From: Butyrivibrio sp. CB08
Lineage (GTDB): Bacteria; Bacillota; Clostridia; Lachnospirales; Lachnospiraceae
Reading direction: 5' to 3'
NCBI RefSeq assembly: GCF_003625485.1
Contig: NZ_RAIR01000006.1
Coordinates: 1-64,000, forward strand
DNA: 64,000 nt
Positions 34,767-43,950 of the stretch are shown here, in pieces. Numbering within the stretch: the stretch's first letter is position 1; each line of letters begins with the position of its first letter. The position numbers and the translations under genes are program-made. The notes below the pieces were generated by a model that had not been told where the DNA came from, ran no database searches, and was given only the letters and a program-made list of their open reading frames with translations.

Positions 34767-36089
34767 TTAATTTGATCCTATCTTAAGCCAATGTCCCTTG
34801 AAATAATAGATGATAAATATAATCGTGCTTACTGACCAGGTAAGTGGATATGCCCAGAAGATCACATTAACAACCGGGATGATCCTTACGATTATAGTTA
34901 TGTAGGTTATTCTCAAAAGACACCAGCTAGAGAGCATTACTATCATGGGAACAGTGGTTTTACCTGCCCCTCTGTATATTCCTGCAAGGCAATGGCTAAG
35001 AGATAATAGGCAAAAGAAAAGACTCTCTGTCCTTGCCTGTGTTGCTCCGATTGCCAGTACCTCGGCTTCCGATGAAAACATGCGAAGAAGCGTTGGCGCA
35101 AAAAGATATACGATAACGCCTATAAGCTCCGCGCAGCCAACTGCAATGATACATCCAATAACATTTCCCTTTTTCACCCTGTCGCTCTCGCCAGCTCCAA
35201 GGTTCTGACTTACGAAGGTTGTCAGCGCCATACACATACATGTAATAGGTAAAAAGACAAATCCCTCCAGTTTAAAATAACTGCCGCAGCCCGCCATGGC
35301 AGCAGCTCCGAAGGCATTGATGTTGGACTGGACCACAACATTTCCTATAGCGATGACGCTATTCTGGATGCCTGTTGGAAAGCCCATCATCAGCTCTTTT
35401 TTGATGGTCGGCCCATCCATACGAAGCTGCCTTATAAATATCCTGTGGGGACCATCGACTCTTGTGAGCTTAACAAAAGCCAGGATTGCGCTGATAAACT
35501 GCGCAATTATCGTTGCAAGAGCTGCTCCGGCTATTCCAAGGGGTGTATATTTTACAAAATAAATATCTAAAACAGTGTTGATCACCGTACTAACTGCAAG
35601 GTAGTAAAGTGGATGCCTTGAATCTCCCATAGCCTGAAAGACACCGCAGCAGGCACTGTACATGATATTTCCAAGACCTCCCAGGAAATATATCTTGAAG
35701 TATAGCACAGAATTGGGCATTACATCACTTGGAGTTCCCATCCAGGACAGAAGAACCGGGGTAAAGAAATATCCCCATACAGTCATGACTATTCCCATGA
35801 TTATAGCAAAGGTGATTCCTGTGTGGGCTGCTATGGACACACCCCTTTCATCTCCTGCGCCATATCTCTTACCTATGATAACGCTGCTTCCCATAAAGAG
35901 ACCGTTGATAAATCCAACCATCAGAAAAATAAGGCTGCCAGTTGTACTTACTGCAGCCAATGCCTCTTTTCCAAGGACGTTACCAACTACAACAGAATCT
36001 ACCACGTTGTAGAGCTGCTGCAGGAGCTGTCCAAAGAACAGCGGAATCGCAAACAATATAAGGTTTTTCGTAATAGAACCTTTAGTCAT
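34767..36089 (-). CDS. MATE-family multidrug/cation exporter
   Basis: 440 residues from ATG 36089 (an extended frame to 36131 runs into upstream A/T-rich DNA). Twelve predicted membrane helices; MTKGSITKNLILFAIPLFFG is the usual MATE N-terminus of Firmicutes, with two related halves. It would extrude drugs or organic cations using Na+ or H+. The EIIC-type permease gene follows within a few bases. A divergent promoter for the membrane protein at 36217 lies upstream. Confidence 0.92.
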   Translation of the reverse strand: MTKGSITKNLILFAIPLFFGQLLQQLYNVVDSVVVGNVLGKEALAAVSTTGSLIFLMVGFINGLFMGSSVIIGKRYGAGDERGVSIAAHTGITFAIIMGIVMTVWGYFFTPVLLSWMGTPSDVMPNSVLYFKIYFLGGLGNIMYSACCGVFQAMGDSRHPLYYLAVSTVINTVLDIYFVKYTPLGIAGAALATIIAQFISAILAFVKLTRVDGPHRIFIRQLRMDGPTIKKELMMGFPTGIQNSVIAIGNVVVQSNINAFGAAAMAGCGSYFKLEGFVFLPITCMCMALTTFVSQNLGAGESDRVKKGNVIGCIIAVGCAELIGVIVYLFAPTLLRMFSSEAEVLAIGATQARTESLFFCLLSLSHCLAGIYRGAGKTTVPMIVMLSSWCLLRITYITIIVRIIPVVNVIFWAYPLTWSVSTIIFIIYYFKGHWLKIGSN

Positions 36090-36141
36090 AGACTCAATTG
36101 TAATCTTTGCCGTCAGAAAAGGAAAGTACAACTTTGTTAAA

Positions 36142-36170
36142 TTGTTATTTATTTCTCATACTTTTATAGT
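36142..36170 (+). promoter_or_regulatory. Promoter for the 36.2 kb membrane protein
   Basis: TTGTTA (36142-36147), 17-base spacer, TATAGT (36165-36170), with an overlapping TATAAT at 36170-36175. The leader ends in GAGGAGG before the ATG at 36217. Confidence 0.6.
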
Positions 36171-36216
36171 ATAATGATTTGCAGTGTTAATAGTTCATTT
36201 TGAGGAGGAAAAAATT

Positions 36217-36789
36217 ATGAATGATACTGAATTACTTGCCCTTATGGGCGTAGGTGCTGCGGCAATCGTTATTGCACTTGTAATCTGCCTGGTTGTTTAC
36301 CTTGTTGATGCAATCGGAAGATTCAAATACTTAAAGGCACGTAACTACACAAATACATGGTTTGCATTCATTCCATACCTTAACGTATATGGAACAGTTG
36401 ATGCTACTTATGGCAACGTTGAGAAGATCAAGGTTCTTGGCGTAGAGCTTCCAGCTATCGTTGTTAAGCTTTACCCACTGATCCTTACAGCATTCAGTGT
36501 TATCACATCTAACATTGAGTTCCTTAGCGGAATCGGCAGCCTAATCGTTACAGTTCTTACTGTAGCTATCGGCGTTGTAGTATTCAAGGATGTAATGGAG
36601 AGAATTGAGCAGCCTGTTTCTACAGGATTTGCTGTTCTTGCAAACATCATCACAATCGTTGGATCAATCAAGCTTCTTTCGGACGCAAGCAAGCTTCAGC
36701 CTGGCCAGTACGACTACACAACTGACACAAGAGTACTTGCTTCACAGGCTCCTGCACAGGGACCTCAGGGACCAGCTGACGTACAGTAA
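36217..36789 (+). CDS. Small integral membrane protein of unknown function
   Basis: 190 residues from ATG 36217, which has GAGGAGG 9 bases upstream; the frame opens at 36184 but without a site. A first helix at about 8-32, a loop with an aromatic NTWFAFIPYLNVYG, two to four further hydrophobic segments, and a Pro/Gln-rich cytoplasmic tail (APAQGPQGPADVQ). I do not recognise a named family. Codon choice and strong ribosome site suggest good expression. It is transcribed alone, with its own promoter and terminator, next to a DUF805 protein of similar small size. Confidence 0.75.
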   Translation: MNDTELLALMGVGAAAIVIALVICLVVYLVDAIGRFKYLKARNYTNTWFAFIPYLNVYGTVDATYGNVEKIKVLGVELPAIVVKLYPLILTAFSVITSNIEFLSGIGSLIVTVLTVAIGVVVFKDVMERIEQPVSTGFAVLANIITIVGSIKLLSDASKLQPGQYDYTTDTRVLASQAPAQGPQGPADVQ

Positions 36790-36823
36790 TCCAAGTTAAA
36801 GATTTTGCCATTTGGCATGTAAG

Positions 36824-36850
36824 AAAGACCCTCGATCGAGGGTCTTTTTT
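36824..36850 (+). terminator. Terminator after the 36.2 kb membrane protein
   Basis: A 24-bp perfect palindrome AAAGACCCTCGA / TCGAGGGTCTTT (36824-36847) followed by TTT. Nearly the same stem recurs after the next gene. Confidence 0.9.
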
Positions 36851-36852
36851 CA

Positions 36853-36881
36853 TTGACGCTTTTTAGTAGTTGTACTAGAAT
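36853..36881 (+). promoter_or_regulatory. Promoter of the DUF805 gene
   Basis: TTGACG (36853-36858), 17-base spacer, TAGAAT (36876-36881), starting 3 bases after the preceding terminator. AAGGAGG precedes the ATG at 36917. Confidence 0.7.
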
Positions 36882-36916
36882 GGTTAAGTTATGAATTTTA
36901 AGGAGGAAAAAAAGTA

Positions 36917-37294
36917 ATGAGTTTTATCGAAGCAGTAAAATCAGTATTTAGTCACTACGTTGACTTTTCTGGCCGTGCCAGAAGAAGCGAGTATTGGTAT
37001 TTCTTCTTATTCACATTGCTCGTAAACGTTGTAACAAGCGGCTTAGCAGCTGCAGTAGATGCGCTTTCATTTGTTCAGATCATCGCATCTTTAGCAATGC
37101 TCCTTCCTGGACTTGCAGTTGCTGTTCGCAGACTTCATGACATCGGCAAGTCTGGATGGTGCCTTTTATTCATACTCATCCCACTTGTTGGATCAATCAT
37201 TCTGATTGTATGGTACTGCAAAGATTCTCAGCCTGGTGACAACCAGTACGGTCCTAACCCTAAGGGAGTTTCAGGCGCTACAGCATCTATGTAA
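36917..37294 (+). CDS. DUF805-family membrane protein
   Basis: 125 residues with the DUF805 pattern: FSGRARRSEYWYFFLF near residue 18, LAVAVRRLHDIGKSGW near residue 70, and a C-terminal GDNQYGPNPKG. Three to four membrane helices. Function of the family is unknown, although members are common near envelope genes. Monocistronic, flanked by its own promoter and a terminator shared with the convergent rlmD operon. Confidence 0.93.
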   Translation: MSFIEAVKSVFSHYVDFSGRARRSEYWYFFLFTLLVNVVTSGLAAAVDALSFVQIIASLAMLLPGLAVAVRRLHDIGKSGWCLLFILIPLVGSIILIVWYCKDSQPGDNQYGPNPKGVSGATASM

Positions 37295-37312
37295 TATCTG
37301 TATAAAAATAAG

Positions 37313-37340
37313 AAAAGACCCTCTTTCGAGGGTCTTTTTT
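37313..37340 (+). terminator. Bidirectional terminator between DUF805 and rlmD
   Basis: AAAAGACCCTC / GAGGGTCTTTT (37313-37323, 37328-37338) with a TTTC loop and a T-run. The A-rich left side gives a T-run for the convergent rlmD operon, whose stop is at 37342. Confidence 0.9.
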
Positions 37341-37341
37341 A

Positions 37342-38766
37342 TTACTCTTTTCTAGTAAGCTGTACAACAGTTTCTACATGAACTGTATGAGGGAACATAT
37401 CGCAGGGGCGGACTTTCTGAATCACGTAGCCGCCATCTGACAGGATCCGAAGATCTCTTGCAAGGGTTGCTGAATCGCAGCTCACATAGACTATACGCTC
37501 TGGTGCCATTTTAAGCATGGTCTCAAGACAGGCACTGTCACAGCCCTTACGAGGGGGATCTACAACGATCACATCAGGATGTAGGGAAGCATCTTCCCTG
37601 TCAGTCTTCTCATAATATTCTGGAAGGACTTCCTCAGCCTTTCCGCAAAAGAACTTTGCGTTTTCTATACCGTTATTCTTAGCATTATTTTCAGCATCAT
37701 CTATGGCTGCCTGAATTATCTCAACTCCGTAGACCTGGCCAGCATTCTTTGCCATGGAAAGAGTGATGGTTCCGATCCCGCAGTAGAGATCCCAGACGGT
37801 CTCTTTTCCTGTAAGTCCTGCATACTCTATAGCCTGGCCATAGAGCTTGTCTGTCTGAACAGGATTTACCTGATAAAAAGAAAGCGGTGAAATCTCAAAC
37901 TTAAGGCCTTTAAGGGTGTCTGTTATGGTATCCCTTCCCCAGATGGTTCGAATGTCGTAGCCCATGATGACGTTGGTCTTCTCGGTGTTTATGCTGACTG
38001 AGATGCTGGTCATGCCTGAGATCTTTGCAAGAGCGTCAACCAATTCCTGCTGCCCAGGAATGAACTCACCGCCCTTGCCCTTGTAGTTGATAACAAGGCA
38101 AACCATGATCTGGCCGCTGTCAAAACCCTTGCGGATAAGGATATGTCTTACAAGTCCCTTACCACTGGCCTCGTCATAGGGCTCCACATGAAGCTTCTCC
38201 ATGTGGGCGATGACTATATCAAGGATCTCTTTGTTTTCTTCTACTCCAATAAGGCAGTCCGAAACAGGAATGATGCTGTGGGTGCGACCTGCGTAGAACC
38301 CTGCAACGATCCTGCCATTTTTGTCTCTTCCAATCGGATACTGAGCTTTATTCCTGTATCTCCAGGGTTCTTCCATTCCGATTATAGGCTCCATAACAGA
38401 GTCCACAAACTCACCGTCAAACCCTCCAAGGCGCACGATGTTATTGCGGACCTTGTTCTGTTTGAAGGATAGCTCTTTTTCATAGGTCATGTTCTGGAGC
38501 TGGCATCCGCCGCACTGTCTGGCGATGGGGCACTTTGCCAGTTGCCTGTGCGCTGAAGCCTCAACTACTTCCTCAAGATGAGCATAGGCGTAGTTCTTCT
38601 TGGCCTTCATGATCTTACAACGAACCTTATCGCCAATTACCGCATCTTTAATAAAGAGGGTATAGCCTTCTATCTTGCCTATGCCCTCTCCATCGTTGCC
38701 TATATCTGTAATTTCCACTGTCAGCATCTGATCCTTCTGATACTGACTGTCTTCTCTTTTACTCAT
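37342..38766 (-). CDS. rlmD: 23S rRNA (uracil-5)-methyltransferase, RlmD/RumA family
   Basis: 474 residues. TRAM domain at about 10-70, Fe-S cysteines CPIARQCGGC near residue 78, SAM-binding DLYCGIGTITLSMA near 320, and the catalytic region VVDPPRKGCDSACLE followed by VYVSCDSATLARD, which includes the nucleophilic cysteine. It methylates U1939 or U747 of 23S rRNA (E. coli numbering); which is not decided. Its ATG abuts the trmL stop (TGAATG). Last gene of the mutS2 operon. Confidence 0.92.
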   Translation of the reverse strand: MSKREDSQYQKDQMLTVEITDIGNDGEGIGKIEGYTLFIKDAVIGDKVRCKIMKAKKNYAYAHLEEVVEASAHRQLAKCPIARQCGGCQLQNMTYEKELSFKQNKVRNNIVRLGGFDGEFVDSVMEPIIGMEEPWRYRNKAQYPIGRDKNGRIVAGFYAGRTHSIIPVSDCLIGVEENKEILDIVIAHMEKLHVEPYDEASGKGLVRHILIRKGFDSGQIMVCLVINYKGKGGEFIPGQQELVDALAKISGMTSISVSINTEKTNVIMGYDIRTIWGRDTITDTLKGLKFEISPLSFYQVNPVQTDKLYGQAIEYAGLTGKETVWDLYCGIGTITLSMAKNAGQVYGVEIIQAAIDDAENNAKNNGIENAKFFCGKAEEVLPEYYEKTDREDASLHPDVIVVDPPRKGCDSACLETMLKMAPERIVYVSCDSATLARDLRILSDGGYVIQKVRPCDMFPHTVHVETVVQLTRKE

Positions 38767-39261
38767 TCATTCCTTCCAGTGGAGCCTGTGAAGCTCCCCT
38801 TCTTTTTCAAGCCCGGCAAAGTTGTTCTGCCTAAGTGCCTCGTAAAGCACGATTGCCACTGAGTTGGAGAGATTAAGTGACCTTATGTCCTCTCCCATGG
38901 GGATCCTTATGCAGGTATCCTCGTTGTCCACCAGGATCTCCTCAGGGATTCCGGCGCTCTCTTTTCCAAACATGATGTAGTCATCCATGGAAAAAGAAAC
39001 TTCGCTGTAGGTACGCTTTGCCTTGGTGGTGGCGTACCATATCTTAGCCCCGGGGTGCTTTTCCTTAAAATCCTCGTAGTCTATATATCTGGTTACATCC
39101 AGTTTCTCCCAGTAGTCCATTCCGGCTCTCTTTAGCTCTTTTTCATTGATTCGAAAGCCAAGGGGCTCGATAAGGTGAAGGGAAGTTCCTGTAGCTACGC
39201 AGGTTCTTCCGATGTTCCCGGTGTTCTGGGGTATTTCTGGCTGATGAAGTACTATGTGCAT
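38767..39261 (-). CDS. trmL: tRNA (cytidine/uridine-34-2'-O)-methyltransferase
   Basis: 164 residues, SPOUT fold: VLHQPEIPQNTGNIGRTC at the N-terminus and the trefoil-knot end MGEDIRSLNLSNSVAIVLYE. TrmL methylates the wobble ribose of tRNA-Leu. Its ATG overlaps the histidine kinase stop (TAATG), and rlmD starts immediately after, giving two RNA-modification genes in a row. Confidence 0.94.
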   Translation of the reverse strand: MHIVLHQPEIPQNTGNIGRTCVATGTSLHLIEPLGFRINEKELKRAGMDYWEKLDVTRYIDYEDFKEKHPGAKIWYATTKAKRTYSEVSFSMDDYIMFGKESAGIPEEILVDNEDTCIRIPMGEDIRSLNLSNSVAIVLYEALRQNNFAGLEKEGELHRLHWKE

Positions 39262-40694
39262 TATTCGTCCTCTGCGTCCATGACTGCTGCCTTTGGCAGA
39301 GAGAAGATAAACTCTGTACCAACGCCTGGAGTACTGATGACGTTGATGTTTTCGTCGTGGGCCTTGATTATTTCTTTTACTATGGACAGTCCAAGGCCGG
39401 TGCCTTTCTTGTCCTTACCTCTTGAAAGGTCTGATTTATAGAATCTGTCGAAGATGAGCTTCTGGTCTTCCTTGGGGATTCCTATACCGGAGTCCTTGAC
39501 AGAAACAAAGACCTTGCTGTGCTTCTCCGTGGTCTCGATCTTGATGGATGAGTCATGGTGGCTGAACTTGATAGCGTTGTCCACCAGGTTATAAAGGATC
39601 TGCTGGATCTTGCTCATGTCAGCATTTACGAACATCTTCTCGTCGGTGAGAACCAGCTCAATTGTGATCTTTTTCTCTCTGCAGGTTCCCTCAAAGGATT
39701 CTGAAACGTTGTGGATGACCGCGTTTATGTCGAAGTCGCTCTTATCAAGGAGCATGCCTTTGGTACTCATGTTGTTGAGAGTCAGCATCTCGTTGGTGAG
39801 CTTGGTAAGTCTGTCGGTTTCATTGATTACGATTCCCAGGTATCTGTCGTACATCTCAGGCGGAATGGTTCCATCCTGCATTGCCACAAGGTAGCCCCTT
39901 ATGGATGTTAGAGGTGATCGGAAATCGTGGGATACGTTGGCGATGAACTTCTTCTGGTCATCCTCCTGACGGGCGATCTCACCTGCCATGTAGGCAAGGG
40001 AAGCTGCCAGGTATCCCATCTCATCCTCGGATTCTACAGAGAATTCATAGCCCATATTACCCGCCGCGTACTGCTCTGTTGCTGTGGTGATCTTGCGAAG
40101 AGGCACGTACACAAGCTCTGTAAAGAAGATCAGGATGATAAGAGACAGCAGGAAAAGAACAAGTAGCATCAGGTAGGATATGTTAAGGAAGGTGTCTGTT
40201 TTTTCCTGAATACCGGCTAATGAAGTGTGAATTACCACGTAGGCCTGAACCTTGTAGTTGGCGGTTATTGGCGCAAAGACACTTAGCATCTCCTTGTTAA
40301 AAGAGCCCCAGAAGTTGCCGGTTGCATAGTAGGAACTGCCAGTAACAGTAGGGTCAAAGCCCTCTATCACTATCTCTTCCTGTGGCCCCAACGCCCTTGA
40401 TGAGTCCAGAACAAGTCTTCCCGAAGGGTTGACGATCCAGATGGGAGAACCATCCAGATACATGGAAAGAGACGAGAGCTCTCCGTAAACCGTATCCAGG
40501 GAAGTCTCTGAATTGTAAAGATCTGCCGCATAGGTATTGGCAATCTGTGTCGCCATCCTGTACATGCTGTCAGCCTTGTCACGCTTTAATCTGTCGTAGG
40601 TCATACCATTAACAAAGGTGGCAACTACGACAAATCCAAATATGGCAAAGAGCAGGTATGCCAGCAGAAACTTAATGTAAAGAGTTCGCTTCAT
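39261..40694 (-). CDS. Sensor histidine kinase
   Basis: 477 residues. Two transmembrane helices (about 8-30 and 168-192) flank an extracellular sensor region; a HAMP-like segment follows, then the H-box FIANVSHDFRSPLTSIRGYL near residue 255 and N, G1, F and G2 boxes (NLVDNAIKFS, DSGIGIPKEDQ, GTGLGLSIVKEI). It is a classic HPK1a kinase. The start codon directly follows the response regulator stop (TAAATG). Signal unknown; the VicK/PhoR-like layout suggests an envelope signal. Confidence 0.95.
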   Translation of the reverse strand: MKRTLYIKFLLAYLLFAIFGFVVVATFVNGMTYDRLKRDKADSMYRMATQIANTYAADLYNSETSLDTVYGELSSLSMYLDGSPIWIVNPSGRLVLDSSRALGPQEEIVIEGFDPTVTGSSYYATGNFWGSFNKEMLSVFAPITANYKVQAYVVIHTSLAGIQEKTDTFLNISYLMLLVLFLLSLIILIFFTELVYVPLRKITTATEQYAAGNMGYEFSVESEDEMGYLAASLAYMAGEIARQEDDQKKFIANVSHDFRSPLTSIRGYLVAMQDGTIPPEMYDRYLGIVINETDRLTKLTNEMLTLNNMSTKGMLLDKSDFDINAVIHNVSESFEGTCREKKITIELVLTDEKMFVNADMSKIQQILYNLVDNAIKFSHHDSSIKIETTEKHSKVFVSVKDSGIGIPKEDQKLIFDRFYKSDLSRGKDKKGTGLGLSIVKEIIKAHDENINVISTPGVGTEFIFSLPKAAVMDAEDE

Positions 40695-41396
40695 TTACTG
40701 CTGTACCTCAAATTTGTAGCCTATTCCCCAGATTGTAGCAAGGCGCCAGTTAGCATGGTCGCTGAGCTTCTCCCTGAGTCGCTTGATGTGGACATCAACT
40801 GTCCTTGTATCACCGATATATTCATAACCCCAGATCTGATCAAGGAGCTGTTCTCTTGTAAATACATGGTTTGGTGAAGCTGCAAGGAAATAGAGAAGCT
40901 CCAGTTCCTTAGGTGGCATGTCAACTCTCTCGCCCATGTAGGTTACAGAGTAATTGGTCATGTTGATCTCAAGGTCAGGATACCTTACAACCTTGTCATC
41001 TGATTCTAATGCCTCTGCAGTCTGAGGTTTATAGCGTCTAAGGACAGCCTTTACCCTTGCCACCAGCTCTTTTGAATCAAAGGGCTTCTCCATATAGTCG
41101 TCAGCCCCCATCTCAAGGCCAAGAACCTTATCAAATACCTCGCCCTTGGCGGAGAGCATGATGATCGGAATCTGTGACTTGGTGCGAAGCTCTCTGCAAA
41201 CCTGATATCCATCGATACCTGGAAGCATGATGTCAAGGAGCACCAGATTAGGCTTGAATGAATCAAATGTGGTTATAGCTGCCTCTCCGTCATTACATAT
41301 TTTGGTCTCAAAACACTCTTTTACCAGATAGAGTGAAATGAGCTCTGCGATGTTATTGTCATCGTCTACGATTAAGATCTTCTGCTTTGTAACCAT
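40695..41396 (-). CDS. OmpR/PhoB-family response regulator
   Basis: 233 residues. Receiver domain with acidic pocket VDDDNN, phosphoacceptor Asp in VLLDIMLPGIDGY (about residue 55) and the conserved Lys in MEKPFDSKEL; C-terminal winged helix ending GDTRTVDVHIKRLREKL. It pairs with the downstream kinase. AAGGGGG lies 6 bases before the ATG. Located 15 bases after mutS2, likely co-transcribed. Confidence 0.96.
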   Translation of the reverse strand: MVTKQKILIVDDDNNIAELISLYLVKECFETKICNDGEAAITTFDSFKPNLVLLDIMLPGIDGYQVCRELRTKSQIPIIMLSAKGEVFDKVLGLEMGADDYMEKPFDSKELVARVKAVLRRYKPQTAEALESDDKVVRYPDLEINMTNYSVTYMGERVDMPPKELELLYFLAASPNHVFTREQLLDQIWGYEYIGDTRTVDVHIKRLREKLSDHANWRLATIWGIGYKFEVQQ

Positions 41397-41411
41397 GTTT
41401 CCCCCTTGTGT

Positions 41412-43808
41412 TTACTTTATAAAAGTAACTATTGTAACTCCCGCGTCGCCCTCGCCAAATTCCCCAAGTTTAAATGATTTGACATAAGGAACGCCCTTTA
41501 GATAAGCGTGTACTGCCTGGCGAAGTGCACCAGTCCCCTTGCCATGCACGACTCTTACATTATTAAGGTGTGACATGTAGGCGTCGTCTAAATATTTATC
41601 AAGAGCTGCAACCGCATCGTCTGAGTTCTTACCGATGAGATTTATCTCTGTCCTTATATTGGCTGCCCTTGAAAGATCCATCTTGCCTGATGAACCAGAG
41701 CTGTTTCTGCCATAGAACTTCTTCATGGCTGCCTTTGGATCCTCATCTCCAATGAGTACCAGGTCTCTGATGTTGGCCTTGGTCTTCATGATTCCGCACT
41801 GAACAAAGAGATTGCCGTCCTTGTCGGGCTTACTGGAAATGGTTCCCTTAAGTCCCATGGACACTATCTTGACGCTCTCACCAAGCTTAAGCTGAGATTC
41901 CTTTAATATAGGATGAGTCTCTTTTGGCTTGTCAGCCTTGGCTGCTGCCTTATTCTTGTCTGAGATCTTCTGGGTGAGTTTGGTCCTCTCTCTTTCAAGA
42001 TCCTGCATGGATGCTGATGGACCAGCTTTTCTGAACACCTTGATGGTGTCGTCAGCCACAGCTTTGGCTTCCATAAGGATCTCTCTTGCCTCTTCGTTGG
42101 CCTGTCTTAAGATCTCTTCCTTCTGGGAGTCGATCTTGTCTGTCTTCTTTTCAAGCTCACTTCTTAACTGCTCTGCTTCTCTCTTGTACTGCTCTATCTC
42201 GAGGCGCTCGTTCTCAATGATCTTGCGGCTCCTCTCAAGGTCAGCAAGAAGGTCTTCAAATTTCTGATCATCCGTACCTATCTGCTCCTTGGCTGCCTCT
42301 ATGATCTTGTCGGAAAGCCCGAGCTTAGAAGAAATCGCGAAGGCGTTACTCTTACCTGGAAGTCCGATAAGCAGCCTGTAGGTTGGCTTAAGGGACTCCA
42401 CGTCAAACTCGCAGCTGGCGTTCTGAACGCCCTTGGTGTTAAGAGCGTAAACCTTGAGCTCGCTGTAGTGGGTTGTTGCCAGAGTTCTGATCCTGCGCTC
42501 GTGAAGCTCATTTAAGATAGAAATTGCAAGAGCTGCTCCCTCTGTAGGGTCAGTTCCAGCTCCAAGCTCATCGAACAGGCACAGGGAGTTTTCGTCTGCG
42601 TGCTTTAAGATTGATACTGTATTGGTCATGTGGGATGAGAAGGTTGAAAGAGACTGCTCAATACTCTGCTCATCGCCTATATCTGCGTAAACTTCTTCGA
42701 ATACTGCAAGCTCTGACTTGTCCCCTGCAGGGATCGCCAGACCTGCCTGTCCCATTATTGTCAAAAGACCTACCGTCTTAAGTGTTACTGTTTTTCCGCC
42801 GGTGTTAGGTCCAGTGATAATGAGCATATCAAAGTCCCTTCCGCCGTAAACATCGATAGGAACCACCTTGTCTTTTGCAATAAGAGGATGCCTTGCCTTC
42901 TTGAGGTCAAAGGCGTGGTGGTCGTTAAATATCGGAGTCATTCCCTTGATCTCCAAAGCGTAGGAAGCCTTGGCAAAAGTGAAATCAAGGTCTGTCATGA
43001 TGTCGGCGTCATACTTGATGTCCTCCACGTGCTCCGATGCCATGATACTAAGCTCTGCCAGTATCTTGTCTATCTCTGCCCTCTCTTCAAGAGCCATCTC
43101 ACGAAGCTTGTTGTTTAGTTCAACTATTGCTGCAGGCTCGATGAAAAGAGTTGATCCCGACGAAGACTGGTCGTGAACGATACCACTTATCTGGGATTTG
43201 TACTCTGCCTTGACAGGTATGCAGTATCTGTCCCCTCTCATGGTGACAACAGAATCCTGAAGATAGGTCCTCATGGAGCCGTTTATCATCTTGCCAAGCT
43301 GATCGTGGATACGGTCGTTGGTGAGCATGATGCCACGTCTGATGTGCTTTAAGGCTGGACTTGCTTCTGAGCTCATCTCATCCTCAGACACTATGCATCT
43401 TTTTATCTCTGTGGAAACAGGTGTCAGTGGTTCAAGAAGTGAAAAGGATTCAGATAAAGAATCGGTCTCTTCCTGCTCTTTTGACGGACGTCCGTAGTTT
43501 TTTACCCTGCCTACATTCTCAAGGAATGACGCCAGCTGAAGAAGGCCCACCATATCCAGGCTGCTTCCGATCTTAAGGGCCTTAAGAGTTCCCTCAAAAT
43601 CCCTGTTATCTCCAAAGCTTATGGATCCCTTTTTAAAGAGCCTTGCAATGGCGTCTCCAGTCTTTTTCTGATTGGCTCTGATCTCGCTTATATCTGATGA
43701 AGGAAGGAGCTCCCTGCACATCTTTCTTCCAGGTTCAGAACTGGCGTGCTCTGCGAGCTTCTCTATTATTTTGTCGTATTCTAATACCTTTAGTGCTTTT
43801 TTATTCAT
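41412..43808 (-). CDS. mutS2: Endonuclease MutS2
   Basis: 798 residues from ATG 43808 (the frame extends to 43862 without a site). MutS-like core and ATPase with Walker A ITGPNTGGKTVTLKT, LSTFSSHM and LCLFDELGAGTDP; a coiled coil at about 520-620; and a C-terminal Smr nuclease domain (INLIGKNSDDAVAALDKYLD, VRVVHGKGTGALR). MutS2 limits recombination or rescues collided ribosomes, depending on the organism. First gene of a five-gene unit with the two-component system, trmL and rlmD. Confidence 0.95.
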   Translation of the reverse strand: MNKKALKVLEYDKIIEKLAEHASSEPGRKMCRELLPSSDISEIRANQKKTGDAIARLFKKGSISFGDNRDFEGTLKALKIGSSLDMVGLLQLASFLENVGRVKNYGRPSKEQEETDSLSESFSLLEPLTPVSTEIKRCIVSEDEMSSEASPALKHIRRGIMLTNDRIHDQLGKMINGSMRTYLQDSVVTMRGDRYCIPVKAEYKSQISGIVHDQSSSGSTLFIEPAAIVELNNKLREMALEERAEIDKILAELSIMASEHVEDIKYDADIMTDLDFTFAKASYALEIKGMTPIFNDHHAFDLKKARHPLIAKDKVVPIDVYGGRDFDMLIITGPNTGGKTVTLKTVGLLTIMGQAGLAIPAGDKSELAVFEEVYADIGDEQSIEQSLSTFSSHMTNTVSILKHADENSLCLFDELGAGTDPTEGAALAISILNELHERRIRTLATTHYSELKVYALNTKGVQNASCEFDVESLKPTYRLLIGLPGKSNAFAISSKLGLSDKIIEAAKEQIGTDDQKFEDLLADLERSRKIIENERLEIEQYKREAEQLRSELEKKTDKIDSQKEEILRQANEEAREILMEAKAVADDTIKVFRKAGPSASMQDLERERTKLTQKISDKNKAAAKADKPKETHPILKESQLKLGESVKIVSMGLKGTISSKPDKDGNLFVQCGIMKTKANIRDLVLIGDEDPKAAMKKFYGRNSSGSSGKMDLSRAANIRTEINLIGKNSDDAVAALDKYLDDAYMSHLNNVRVVHGKGTGALRQAVHAYLKGVPYVKSFKLGEFGEGDAGVTIVTFIK

Positions 43809-43885
43809 GTCTAATCGTCTGCCTTGCTGTATTACACAATAATCCAAGTTACAGTTTATCATTTAAAACAGCCCATGGCTAGTAT

Positions 43886-43914
43886 TTGTCTAGTTTTAGC
43901 CATCAATCTATACT
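43886..43914 (+). promoter_or_regulatory. Promoter of the HtrA-like gene
   Basis: TTGTCT (43886-43891), 17-base spacer, TATACT (43909-43914), with an overlapping TATAAT at 43914-43919. AAGGGGGAG precedes the ATG at 43951. Confidence 0.6.
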
Positions 43915-43950
43915 ATAATGTATGTAATGTTTTAGCTTAAGGGGGAGCAC

